A stretch of 64,000 nucleotides of DNA from Streptomyces luteolifulvus (lineage in GTDB: Bacteria > Actinomycetota > Actinomycetes > Streptomycetales > Streptomycetaceae), in the NCBI RefSeq assembly GCF_008806595.1, contig NZ_VZRB01000029.1, positions 36,842 through 100,841 of the forward strand. The letters run 5' to 3'. Every line of letters starts with the position of its first letter. Within the stretch, counting starts at the first letter, position 1. The position numbers and the translations under genes are program-made. Shown piece after piece: positions 49,862 to 58,438 of this stretch. The notes below the pieces were generated by a model. The model was given only the letters and a program-made list of their open reading frames with translations, had not been told where the DNA came from and did no database searches.

Positions 49862-50836
49862 TCAACGCAGGACGCCGGGGAACTTCTTGAGGAAGTCGTC
49901 GACGTTGGCCGGGGTGACGGCGTGTACATCGGGCAGCAGCGTCCGCTCCTTGGCATCGGTCCCGGCGGCAATGACATCAGGTGTCACGTCGGCCAGCCGC
50001 TTTCCCTCGGTGGCGGGGTCGACGTATGCCGTCGCTCGCATGTCGCCCCCCTTCACGGCCTTGACGGCCGCCGGGGTGCCGTTGATCCCGTAGACGAGGA
50101 CGTCGTCGCGTCCCGTCTGCCGCAGAGCCGAGACCGCACCGATCGCCGGATCGTCGAAGCAGCCCCAGATGGCCAGCGGTCTGCTTCCCTTCGGATGCGA
50201 CGCGAGCCAGGCCTGCGCGAACTCAGTGCCGGCCTCCACCTGGCCGGGGATCGGAACCTCCTTGCGCGTGACCTTGATGTCCGTCTCTTTCAGTTGGGCC
50301 TTGAGTTCCTCCTCCCGTCCCACGCACGGAAGGCCCGGGGTGAATCCGAGGACGAGCAGGTCGCCCTTGCCGCCCGTGTCCTTCACCATCTGCTCGGTGA
50401 GCGGCTTGGCGTTACTCCTCCCGAAATCGAGGCTGACCGGCACTCCGTCGGTGGTCCCGCCGCCGATGGAGACCACGGGGATGCCGGCCGACTTGGCCGC
50501 CTTGATCCCGGCCGCCAGGGCGTCGCTGGGGAAGACCGCGACGACGATGAGATCCACTTGCTTCTGCACGAAGTTGCTGATGGCACCCACCGCCTGGCCC
50601 GCGGCTCCCTGCGGATCCACGCTGCTCGTCTCCCACCCCCGTTCCTTGGCGGCGGCCAGGTAGCTCTGGACGATCCCCTCGCTACCCGGGTCGCTCGAGG
50701 CGAACCGGACCACTCCGATGGAGTAGCTGTCGCCCGCGGACGCCTTCGCGCCCGTCTCCGCTCCACCGCCACAGGCCGTGACCAGCGTCGTCATCAGCGC
50801 TGCGGTCAAGGCCAGCGCGGATCTCTTCCTCTTCAT
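49862..50836 (-). CDS. Periplasmic-binding-type sugar ABC substrate-binding lipoprotein
   Basis: 324 aa from ATG 50836 behind GGGAGATTCC. Type II signal with lipobox LVTAC (Cys22). Type-I periplasmic fold: YSIGVVRFASSDPGSEGIVQSYLAAAKERG, VDLIVVAVFPSDALAAGIKAAKSAGIPVVSIG, PLAIWGCFDDPAIGAVSALRQTG, VLVYGINGTPAAVKAVKGG, MRATAYVDPATEGKRL. Family members bind sugars, autoinducers or small cyclic compounds; the actual ligand cannot be deduced. Confidence 0.92.
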   Translation of the reverse strand: MKRKRSALALTAALMTTLVTACGGGAETGAKASAGDSYSIGVVRFASSDPGSEGIVQSYLAAAKERGWETSSVDPQGAAGQAVGAISNFVQKQVDLIVVAVFPSDALAAGIKAAKSAGIPVVSIGGGTTDGVPVSLDFGRSNAKPLTEQMVKDTGGKGDLLVLGFTPGLPCVGREEELKAQLKETDIKVTRKEVPIPGQVEAGTEFAQAWLASHPKGSRPLAIWGCFDDPAIGAVSALRQTGRDDVLVYGINGTPAAVKAVKGGDMRATAYVDPATEGKRLADVTPDVIAAGTDAKERTLLPDVHAVTPANVDDFLKKFPGVLR

Positions 50837-50899
50837 GGAATCTCCCGATGATCCTCGCAATACCCGGCGTTCGGGGTTGCGCTCGGTCAGGTCAGGAGC

Positions 50900-50928
50900 A
50901 CGCTAGTTCTAGTTGAGCTCAAGTTCAA
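50900..50928 (-). promoter_or_regulatory. ABC operon promoter overlapped by CTCAAGTTCAA element
   Basis: On the minus strand TTGAAC (50928-50923) and TAGCGT (50905-50900) are 17 bases apart, a fair vegetative promoter for the gene starting at 50836. The -35 is part of CTCAAGTTCAA (50918-50928 on the plus strand), also found before the TetR gene at 46374, so the TetR protein probably represses here. Confidence 0.5.
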
Positions 50929-51111
50929 TTGTTGTGGGTGTGCTTTTCCCGGGATCACCCCATGCGGGGCCGGCGTCGCAAGGAAGTCGTTCGCACGGTC
51001 CTCGGATGGATCACCGACCGTGTGCGGCCAGAACCAGGAGCCTCCAGCTCCACTGGGCCGGAAGCAGCACCACCACAGCCTTCGTCTCAACAAACCCCGG
51101 CGGCGGGGAGC

Positions 51112-53988
51112 TCAGAGTTCGGCATCGGCCAGCAGATCCCGCGGCGGGTCGTTGCCGCCTTTCGACGGGGTCAGCTCGGCCCAGATGCATTTCCCCATCG
51201 TCGTGTAACGCGTGCCCCACCGCTGGGAGAGCGCGGCGACCAACTGCAGGCCGCGTCCGCCCTCGTCCGTCTCGGCGGCACGGCGGATGCGGGGTGTCGT
51301 CAGGCTTCCGTCGGAGACCTCGCAGATCAGGTCGGCGCTGCGCAGCAGCCGCAGCTGCGCCGGCCCCCTCGCGTGCCGGATCACGTTCCCGACGAGTTCA
51401 CTCACGATGAGTTCAGTCGCGAGCACCAGGTCGTCCAGCTCCCACAGGGACAGCTGCTCCCGGACGTGCTGCCGGGCTTCCCCCGCCGCCTGCGGCTGGC
51501 CGGGGAGCTGCCAGGTGGCCATCCGGTCGGCGGGCATCGTGTCGAGACGGGCGATGAGGAGGGCCGCGTCGTCGATGGCTCTGGAAGGCCCGCACTCAAG
51601 TGCCGTACTGGTGACGAGGTCGCAGAGCCGTTCCAGGTCCTTGCGATCGGCTGTCCCGAGCAAGCCCGCGAGATCGGCCATGCCCTGGTCGATCTCGCTC
51701 CCCCGGGACTCCAGCAGGCCGTCGGTGTACAGAACAAGCAGGCTGCCGCCGGGCAGTTGCAACTCGCTGGTCTGGAACGGCGGCTCCCCCGCGCCGAGCG
51801 GTGGGTCGGGAGACAGGTCGGGGAAGTACACGTGACCGTCGGGCTCGACCACGGCCGGCGGCGGGTGGCCGGCCAGCGTGAAGGTGCAGATGCCGGTGGT
51901 GGGGTCGTGGAGCGCGTAGAGGCAGGTGGCGAACGAGTCCTCGCCGAGGCTGCCGACGACCTGGTTGAGGTGGCTCATGATCTCGTCGGGCGGAAGCTCC
52001 AGGTGAGCCAGGGTGTCGACGGCGGTACGCAGTCGGCCCATGGTGGCCGCTTGGGGCAGGCCGTGTCCCATCACGTCCCCGACCACGAGTGCCACGCGGC
52101 CCGCGGACAGCGGGATCACGTCGTACCAGTCGCCGCCCACGTCCATGCCCTGCGTGGCGGGCAGGAAACGCGCGGCCGCTGTGCACTCCGACAGCTCGGG
52201 CAGGCGCTTGGGGAGCAGGCCTCGTTGCAGTTCCTGGGCGCGGGTGTGCTCGGCGTCGTAGAGCCGGGCACGCTCCAAGGCGTGCGCAACCAGGGCGCTG
52301 ATCGCGGTCAGTAGGCTCCGCTCGTCGTCGGCGAGGTGGCGCGGCTGATCGAAAGAGACGGTGCAGACGGCGAACGTACGCCCGGAGACGGTCAGCGGCA
52401 GGAACGCCCACGCCTGTTTGCCGGCCAGGCGTGGACGGTCGGCGTTGCGCGGGTAGCGCGTGACGTACTCCTGAGCTGACGGTATGAACAGGGGCGCGCC
52501 GGTGAGGACCGCTTCCCCGATCGGGTCGTCCGAAGCGATCGGGACGCCATCGAGTGCGTCGAGGAGTGCCTTTTTGTAGCCCACGGCTCCGACGACGTGC
52601 GCCCGATCGCCCTCCACCGCGACCACGGCCAGCCCACTTGCGCCGAGCGCCGGGAGTACCCGCCGGGCAACCGCGTCCACGACGTCACCCGACGTCCTCG
52701 CTTTCGCGAGTGCCGCAGTCAACTCGGCGATCCGGGTCGAGCGGTGCGCGGCGGCGCGCCGGGCGGCGTCGCGCTCTGCCTCTCGCCGCCGACTGTCGGT
52801 GACGTCCGTGAGGTAGACGGTGAGTCCGGAGGGCCCCGGGATGAGCCGCAAGTGGTGGCAGCGGTCGGGCGTCATCCACACGTCGAAGCCCACGGCCGCC
52901 GCCCTGGCGGAGGCCTCCCGGCACCGGCTCTCCAGGTCGGGAACCCCGCGCAGGGCAGGAAGCTCCCACAGAACGCGCTCGAAGAGTTCCTGCTCGGTGG
53001 CACCGAGCGTGCGCTCGGCCTCCAGGTTGGCGAAGAGGATCTGCCCTTCGTCATCCAGCAGAATGAAGCCGTCGCTCATCATGCGAAGTGCGCGGGCGAG
53101 CGCGTCCCGGGCGCTGCGGGACTCGCTGCTGTCCCAGACCACGCCCGCCATGCGGATGGGCTGGCCGTTCTCGTCGCACGCCACGGAGCCGCGGGCCTGA
53201 TTCCAGCCGTAGCTTCCATCCGGCCGCCGGACCCGGTACTCAGCCTCGTACACGGTGCGCTCGCGGATCGCTCTTTCGGCAGCCGCCATCGTGGACGGTA
53301 TGTCGTCGGGGTGGGCGAGCCTCACCCAGTTCTCCATGCGGGGCTCGTAGTCGGCCGGGAGTGCGCCGAAGAGTGCGACCGCGGCGTCGGCCCAATCCAG
53401 ATGGCCGGTGCGCAGGTCCCAGGTCCAGGTGCCGATCGGGACGCCTTTCAGCGCCTGCCGGAGCCGGCCGCCGGCCAGGTCCTCCTGGGTCGGCTGAGCG
53501 CGCGGCGGTGCCTGCCGCAGCCGCTGCTCGATCCAGGCAGCCACGGCTCGCAGGAAATCCCACTCTTGCGTGCTCGGCTCCCCCCGCGTCGCGGCCCGGA
53601 GCAGCGTGATCGCGCCGACGGCGCGATCACCGCTGAAGAACGGCACGGAGGCGAGGCCGGTACCGGGCCAGGGCCTTGTCGGGGGCCCGGCGTCGCCGGA
53701 TTTCACCGGCACCCAGGCGCAGTGGCCTTCGCGCACGGCCTCTGCCGGAGCGGTCGGCCCGTTCTCCATGACGATTTCCCAGGAGGCGGCCAGGGCCGAC
53801 GGCAGGCCGAGCGACGACACAAGGCGCAACGCGGGGGTCGGGCCGCGCATGTGGACAGCGGCTGCCACCGTCTGTAGCTCAGCCGCCGCGTGGTACAGGC
53901 CCAGACGGAATATCTCGCTCTCGGCGATCCCAGGCACGGTGGTCGTCAGGAGGGCGAGCCGCTCGTTCGCGGACTCGTGCACGCCCAT
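51112..53988 (-). CDS. Multidomain SpoIIE-type phosphatase with PAS, GAF and HATPase domains
   Basis: 958 aa. Approximate order: GAF (~30-160), PAS (~170-290, GTWTWDLRTGHLDWADAAVALFG), PAS (~290-400, MMSDGFILLDDEGQILFAN), GAF (~425-580), PP2C/SpoIIE (~600-800, MDVGGDWYDVIPLSAGRVALVVGDVMGHG, LLVLYTDGLLESRG) and an RsbW-like HATPase (~835-945, VLATELIVSELVGNVIRHARG, EGGRGLQLVAALSQRWG). It should dephosphorylate an anti-anti-sigma factor and perhaps also rephosphorylate it. ATG at 53988 has a weak ribosome site. No partner gene adjacent. Confidence 0.94.
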   Translation of the reverse strand: MGVHESANERLALLTTTVPGIAESEIFRLGLYHAAAELQTVAAAVHMRGPTPALRLVSSLGLPSALAASWEIVMENGPTAPAEAVREGHCAWVPVKSGDAGPPTRPWPGTGLASVPFFSGDRAVGAITLLRAATRGEPSTQEWDFLRAVAAWIEQRLRQAPPRAQPTQEDLAGGRLRQALKGVPIGTWTWDLRTGHLDWADAAVALFGALPADYEPRMENWVRLAHPDDIPSTMAAAERAIRERTVYEAEYRVRRPDGSYGWNQARGSVACDENGQPIRMAGVVWDSSESRSARDALARALRMMSDGFILLDDEGQILFANLEAERTLGATEQELFERVLWELPALRGVPDLESRCREASARAAAVGFDVWMTPDRCHHLRLIPGPSGLTVYLTDVTDSRRREAERDAARRAAAHRSTRIAELTAALAKARTSGDVVDAVARRVLPALGASGLAVVAVEGDRAHVVGAVGYKKALLDALDGVPIASDDPIGEAVLTGAPLFIPSAQEYVTRYPRNADRPRLAGKQAWAFLPLTVSGRTFAVCTVSFDQPRHLADDERSLLTAISALVAHALERARLYDAEHTRAQELQRGLLPKRLPELSECTAAARFLPATQGMDVGGDWYDVIPLSAGRVALVVGDVMGHGLPQAATMGRLRTAVDTLAHLELPPDEIMSHLNQVVGSLGEDSFATCLYALHDPTTGICTFTLAGHPPPAVVEPDGHVYFPDLSPDPPLGAGEPPFQTSELQLPGGSLLVLYTDGLLESRGSEIDQGMADLAGLLGTADRKDLERLCDLVTSTALECGPSRAIDDAALLIARLDTMPADRMATWQLPGQPQAAGEARQHVREQLSLWELDDLVLATELIVSELVGNVIRHARGPAQLRLLRSADLICEVSDGSLTTPRIRRAAETDEGGRGLQLVAALSQRWGTRYTTMGKCIWAELTPSKGGNDPPRDLLADAEL

Positions 53989-54355
53989 GTCCAGAGATTA
54001 CTCGCGCGGCGCCTCAGCCGCGATCTCCTTGTCAGACCCTCGTGAGGCATGTGGAGAATCGAGTCTCCTGTTGCTCGCGCAGCAGGATCAGCCGGTGGAC
54101 GTCGAGCATCCACGCAGGATAGGTGCGCTCGCGGTCCGCGCTCATGGGCTCGTGGGACCCCCCAGGACACGACATTTGGCCAGCAGGATCTTTGGGGTAT
54201 CGCCGTCCGGAGATCGGATTACTCAATGACAGCGGATCAGCACATCCGCTGTCCCGTCGACAACAGCTACGCTCAGTAGCGGTCCCCACTGGATCTCTTT
54301 CGATCTCCTCTGCCTATGGCCGTTAATTTGACACACCCCTGACCCGGTGCGGGGG
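53989..54355. other. Intergenic region upstream of the phosphatase gene
   Basis: No convincing gene. A leftward frame encodes a short string ending RFSTCLTRV without known relatives. The phosphatase promoter should lie here; a TTGACA at 54330-54335 points rightward and has no gene to serve. Confidence 0.4.
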
Positions 54356-55126
54356 TCATCGGGCGTGCGTCGCACCACCGTCCACGACCAGCGTGGAGCC
54401 CACCACGTAGTCGCCCGCGTGGGACGCCAGGTAGATCGCGGCTGCGGCCATGTCCTCGTCGGCGCCGATGCGCCCCGCCGGGATCTGGTCCATGATCTCG
54501 TCCGGGTGGTCGCGCGCGTCCCTGTTCATGTTCGAGGCGAAGGCGCCCGGAGCAATCGCGGAGACAACGATCCCGTACTCGATCAGCCGCAGCGCCATCC
54601 TGCGGGTCAGCTGGATCAGTCCGGCCTTGCTGGCGTGGTAGCTGTAGGTCTCCATCGGACCGATCGAGATCCCGTCGATCGAGGCGATGTTGATGACCTT
54701 GGCCAGATGATCACCGGTGGCGGCCACCAGCTCCGGCTGGAGCGCCTGCGTGAGGAAGAACGGCGTCTTGACGTTGAGGTCCATCGCCTTGTCCCAGCCG
54801 GACTCGGGGAACTCGTCGAAACGCGCGCCCCAGGCCGCACCGGCGTTGTTGACGAGGATGTCCAGCGCAGGCTCGTGCTCGCGGTAGGCAGTCACCAGCT
54901 CCTGGATGCCGAGGGTGGTCGAGACGTCCGCCGGCAGCGAGACGCAGTGACCGAGTTCAGAGAGCTCCTTGGCTGTGGCATCGCACGCATCGGCCTTGCG
55001 AGCGGAGATGTAGACCCGCACGCCGCTACGGACGTAGCCCTCGGCGATCATCCGGCCGATGCCGCGGGAGCCGCCGGTGATCAACGCCGTGCGGCCATCG
55101 AGGGAGAAGAGGGTGGAGGTGTTCAT
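54356..55126 (-). CDS. Short-chain dehydrogenase/reductase (RhlG-like)
   Basis: 256 aa. Classical SDR: TGGSRGIG (17-24), DILVNNAGAAWG, INIASIDG with catalytic Ser, and YHASK. Closest remembered pattern is RhlG-type beta-ketoacyl reductase (VYISARKADAC, ADVSTT, NNAG..WGA). Probable reduction or oxidation of a hydroxy/oxo group on an acyl or cyclic intermediate. Ends the leftward catabolic gene set that begins with the P450. Confidence 0.92.
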   Translation of the reverse strand: MNTSTLFSLDGRTALITGGSRGIGRMIAEGYVRSGVRVYISARKADACDATAKELSELGHCVSLPADVSTTLGIQELVTAYREHEPALDILVNNAGAAWGARFDEFPESGWDKAMDLNVKTPFFLTQALQPELVAATGDHLAKVINIASIDGISIGPMETYSYHASKAGLIQLTRRMALRLIEYGIVVSAIAPGAFASNMNRDARDHPDEIMDQIPAGRIGADEDMAAAAIYLASHAGDYVVGSTLVVDGGATHAR

Positions 55127-55300
55127 GATTCTCGCTTTCTGTACGGGTAGACGACGAGTTCCCCTCGAACGGCACGGCGCGTCAGAGTCCTTCGCCGGAC
55201 TCGGCGCCGTCCTGCACGACGTGGTCGCGGCGCGGTGGTGACCGTGGTGGAACCGCTAGGAAGCCGGTGGCGCCGGCCTTCTTCTGAGGCGCCAGCGCGG

Positions 55301-56302
55301 TCAGACCTCGAGCACGAGCTTGCCGGTGTTGATCCCGTGGAAGAGGCCGAGCAGCGCCTCGGGGAAGGCGCGCACGCCGCCGGAGACAATGGTCTCGCGC
55401 GCGAACAGCCGGCCGGTGCGGATCATCTCGTTGATCCCTTCGATCGCCTCCGGATAGCGGTCCTCGTAGTCGAGGACCAGGAAGCCCGTCATTGAGGCGC
55501 GGGACACCACCAGAGACATGTAGCGCCGCGGGCCTTCGGGCAGCTTCTCGGCGTTGTAGGCGGAGATAGCCCCGCAGATCACGACGCGTGCGCCGCGTCG
55601 TAGGTTGGCCAGGCCGGCGTCGAGAATGTCCCCGCCGATGTTGTCGAAGAAGACGTCGATGCCCTCGGGCACCGTCTCCCGCAGCCGCTCGAGCGGGTTG
55701 TCGGCCTTGTAGTCGATCGCCTCGTCGAAGCCGATCTTCCTGAGCCATGCGCACTTCTCCGGGCCGCCGGCGATGCCGACTACCCGGCAGCCGTGGGCCT
55801 TGGCCAGCTGACCCAGCACGCTGCCGACCGCTCCCGCGGCTCCGGAGACCACCACGGTCTCGCCGTCCTGGAGTCGGCCGACGTCGAACAGGCCGAACCA
55901 CGCGGTCATCCCGGGCAGTCCCAGCGCGCCGAGCCACGTCGGCGGCCCGGCCAGCCCGGTGTCGATGTGGGTGACGCCCTCGCCGTCGCTCAGGGCGTGC
56001 TCCGTGACGCCGAACCAGCCGCTGACGGCGTCACCGACCGCGTAGTCAGGGTGTCGTGACTCCGTCACCGTCCCGGTGGCGGGGGCGCGCATCACCTCGC
56101 CGATGCCCACCGGCGGCACGTAGGAGCGGACGTCGTTGAGCCATCTGCGCATAGCGGGGTCCAGCGAGATGTGGTCTACCGCGACGACGAACTGACCCTG
56201 CTTCGGCGAAGGGAGCACGGTCTCGGTGACCTCCCAGGTGTGCTCGTCGGGGAGTCCCTGCGGCCGTCGGGCCAGGCGAACCTGCGTCGTGTGTACGCTC
56301 AT
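55301..56302 (-). CDS. CurA-like NADP-dependent alkene/enone reductase (MDR family)
   Basis: 333 aa. LDPAMRRWLND, Rossmann loop VVSGAAGAVGSVLGQLAK, GIAGGPEKCAWLRKIGFDEAIDYK, VFFDNIGGDILDAGLANLRRGARVVICGAIS. No zinc ligands, as in CurA and leukotriene B4 dehydrogenases, which reduce alpha,beta-unsaturated ketones. Start overlaps the MaoC stop. Confidence 0.93.
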   Translation of the reverse strand: MSVHTTQVRLARRPQGLPDEHTWEVTETVLPSPKQGQFVVAVDHISLDPAMRRWLNDVRSYVPPVGIGEVMRAPATGTVTESRHPDYAVGDAVSGWFGVTEHALSDGEGVTHIDTGLAGPPTWLGALGLPGMTAWFGLFDVGRLQDGETVVVSGAAGAVGSVLGQLAKAHGCRVVGIAGGPEKCAWLRKIGFDEAIDYKADNPLERLRETVPEGIDVFFDNIGGDILDAGLANLRRGARVVICGAISAYNAEKLPEGPRRYMSLVVSRASMTGFLVLDYEDRYPEAIEGINEMIRTGRLFARETIVSGGVRAFPEALLGLFHGINTGKLVLEV

Positions 56303-56787
56303 GCCGCGTCCTCCTCGTGCTCAGTGAACCGTCCGATCGACTCGGCGACGCAGACCGGCTTTTCGATGCCTTCCACCTCGAAGTACTGGGCGGCCGTGAT
56401 CTGCGCGGAGCCGTCTCCGATGGGGGTCACGTCCGTGATGGTCGCCCGCATCCGGACCTTGCTGCCCACCGGGCGAGGGTGGGGGAAGCGCACCTTGTTG
56501 TAGCCGTAGTTCAGGCTGTGCGCGAAGCCGTCGAACGCCATCAGCTCCTCCATGAAAGCGGGACCGAGCGCGAGCGTGAACAGTCCGTGGCCGATGGTCG
56601 TGCCGAAGGGGCCTGCGGCGGCGCGCTCGAGGTCGACGTGGATCCACTGGTGGTCGCCCGTGACGTCGGCGAAGGTGTCGATCTGCTGCTGGGTGAGCGG
56701 GTGCCAGGCCGTGGGACCGAGCTCGCGGCCGACGAGGGCGACGAGCTCGTCGACGGTGGTGGGACGAAGGACTTCGTGGTCAGTCAT
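56299..56787 (-). CDS. MaoC-type enoyl hydratase
   Basis: 162 aa. Hot-dog fold with hydratase-2 motif FADVTGDHQWIHVD (catalytic Asp45 and His50), GPFGTTIGHGLFTLAL and YGYNKVRFPHPRPVGSKVR. Adds water to enoyl-CoA. Coupled to the CurA-like gene; upstream lies a broken thiolase gene. Confidence 0.92.
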   Translation of the reverse strand: MTDHEVLRPTTVDELVALVGRELGPTAWHPLTQQQIDTFADVTGDHQWIHVDLERAAAGPFGTTIGHGLFTLALGPAFMEELMAFDGFAHSLNYGYNKVRFPHPRPVGSKVRMRATITDVTPIGDGSAQITAAQYFEVEGIEKPVCVAESIGRFTEHEEDAA

Positions 56788-56983
56788 GGACGTGTTCTCC
56801 TGGGTCGGGTGCGCGACGCCAGCGAACCTGGGTTCGCATTTGATGGTCGCCGCGGGCGGTCCGCACTCGGCCGCGTTGACGGGCTCGTCGAGGGCGCGGG
56901 GAGTCCGGCACGTGGCTGGGGACTGTTGCTGGGAAGGGCACTCGTGGCGTCGGCAGCACCTTTCCGGTCGCTGTCCGCTGGTC
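56788..56983 (-). other. Deletion scar between thiolase stump and MaoC gene
   Basis: About 195 bases without a recognisable protein. Presumably what remains between the thiolase N-terminus and the MaoC ribosome site (GGAGAACACGTCC). Confidence 0.4.
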
Positions 56984-57076
56984 CGGGCCCGGGTCGTTGG
57001 GGCGGCGCTGGGAGAGACTGTCGCCGCGTTTACCCACGGGCGTGCGCAGGACTTCAGCGATGCATGCGCGCGTCAT
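56984..57076 (-). pseudogene. Thiolase N-terminal stump
   Basis: ATG 57076 behind CGGAG reads TRACIAEVLRTPVGKRGDS then LSQRRPNDPGP, the standard beginning of acetyl-CoA acyltransferases (ArTPxGKrgGsL...rpdDL). After ~31 codons all thiolase similarity ends, so more than 90% of the gene is deleted. Confidence 0.65.
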
Positions 57077-57092
57077 GACTACTCCGAGCTCC

Positions 57093-58250
57093 TCATCGGA
57101 GTACGGAACGAGAGTGATGTGCAGGGACCAGGCGCTTCAGTTTGGCCGGGCGAATCCCGTGGTTCAGGGCAACCACGCGATAGGCAGTGCCTGACGTATG
57201 CCATTCGAGAAGTGCCGGCGGGCAATCGAGCGAACCCTCGCTGATCGTCGGCGTGCCGTCGGAGCCGGGAGGCCCAACCATCTTCACATCGAGACCGAAC
57301 TGTTCGGTCCAGTAGTAGTGCGACGGCCGGTACGGCGCTGCGTTCTCAGCTCGAAGCAGCGCTTGTGCCGCCGCGCGGGCCTGTTCAATGGCGTTGGTCC
57401 AACTAGGTGTTCGTCTGCTCGACCCGTCTGGGCCGGCCTGGACGGCTACGTCGCCTGCCGCGACGATATTTGGGCGGGCGCGGCACCACGCGTCGACGTG
57501 AACTCCCCCGTTGAGACGGAGTCCGCTGCCGAGCAGCCACTCGATATTCGGAAGGTCGCCCACGGCCGAAACGACCATGTCCGCTTCGAGGACCTCGTCG
57601 TTCGCGATTCTCGCACCGCTTGGCGTCTTCCCGCCGACGAGCTCGACGTCGCCCGCGGCGACACGAATCCGCACTCCTGCCATGCGGGCGGCATCGCGAA
57701 TCCTTGCGCCCACGAGTGGTCCAAGCAAGCGTTCGAGTGGTGGTTCCCGATCGACGACAGTCACGTCCTTACCGAGCTCACGGCACGTCGACGCAATCTC
57801 CATCCCGAGGAATCCGCCTCCGACGACGAGTACCGACGACGCAGTGGCGAGATCTGCGCGGAGGGACCTGGAATGCTCGATGTCCCGCAGAACCCTCTCG
57901 CCTCCGCGCCGATGACCCACGGTGCGGGCACGGGCGCCCGTGGCGATGACGAGGCCGTCGAAAGGGACAGAGCCTTCCTTGGTGTGGACGAGTCGCCGGT
58001 GCACGTCGAGCCCTTCGGCCCGCGTGTGAAGACGCAGATCCACGTCGTCCGACATCGCGGGAAGTGTCAAGTCGTCCTCCAACTCGCGCCCCGCGAGCGC
58101 GCTTTTCGACAACGGCACGCGCGTGTAGGGCGGGACCTTCTCGTCGCTGAGAACCGTGATCGATCCGTCGAACCCCTCGATGCGCAAGGTCTCGGCCGCA
58201 GTCAGTGCTGCGATCGAGCCGCCAACGACGACGATGCGGTTGAGCTTCAC
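57093..58250 (-). CDS. Ferredoxin reductase (FAD/NAD(P)-binding)
   Basis: 385 aa from GTG 58250 (GTGA overlap with ferredoxin stop). FAD loop RIVVVGGSIAALTAAETLR, YTRVPLSKSAL, GLVIATGARAR, NAD loop VLVVGGGFLGMEIASTCRELG, VVSAVGDLPNIEWL and IVAAGDVAVQ. Typical reductase for class I bacterial P450 systems, with C-terminal reductase domain WTEQFGLDVKMVG. Passes electrons to the ferredoxin encoded just before. Confidence 0.93.
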   Translation of the reverse strand: MKLNRIVVVGGSIAALTAAETLRIEGFDGSITVLSDEKVPPYTRVPLSKSALAGRELEDDLTLPAMSDDVDLRLHTRAEGLDVHRRLVHTKEGSVPFDGLVIATGARARTVGHRRGGERVLRDIEHSRSLRADLATASSVLVVGGGFLGMEIASTCRELGKDVTVVDREPPLERLLGPLVGARIRDAARMAGVRIRVAAGDVELVGGKTPSGARIANDEVLEADMVVSAVGDLPNIEWLLGSGLRLNGGVHVDAWCRARPNIVAAGDVAVQAGPDGSSRRTPSWTNAIEQARAAAQALLRAENAAPYRPSHYYWTEQFGLDVKMVGPPGSDGTPTISEGSLDCPPALLEWHTSGTAYRVVALNHGIRPAKLKRLVPAHHSRSVLR

Positions 58251-58438
58251 CGGATCACCTTCAGCGCCGCAACGGGACACACCTGTGCCCCGGCTTCGGC
58301 GAGCCGTTCGAGCTCCGGCGGCACCTTCTCGTGGGCGACCGTGACGACCGCGTCGTCATCGAGTTCGTACACACTGGGCGCGACCTCCTCGCAGAGACCG
58401 TGCCCTTCACACCTCGCCATGTCTGCGCTGACCCTCAT
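58247..58438 (-). CDS. [3Fe-4S] P450-type ferredoxin
   Basis: 63 aa, ATG 58438 overlapping the P450 stop (ATGA). Cluster ligands Cys10 (CEGHGLC: C10, H13, C16) and Cys54-Pro. The His at the second Cys position is characteristic of 3Fe-4S ferredoxins that serve actinobacterial P450s. Sandwiched between P450 and reductase genes. Confidence 0.93.
   Translation of the reverse strand: MRVSADMARCEGHGLCEEVAPSVYELDDDAVVTVAHEKVPPELERLAEAGAQVCPVAALKVIR

Noticed and set aside
54032..54289. Small leftward protein ending in RFSTCLTRV
   Set aside because: No ribosome site or homologue known; upstream codons look random.
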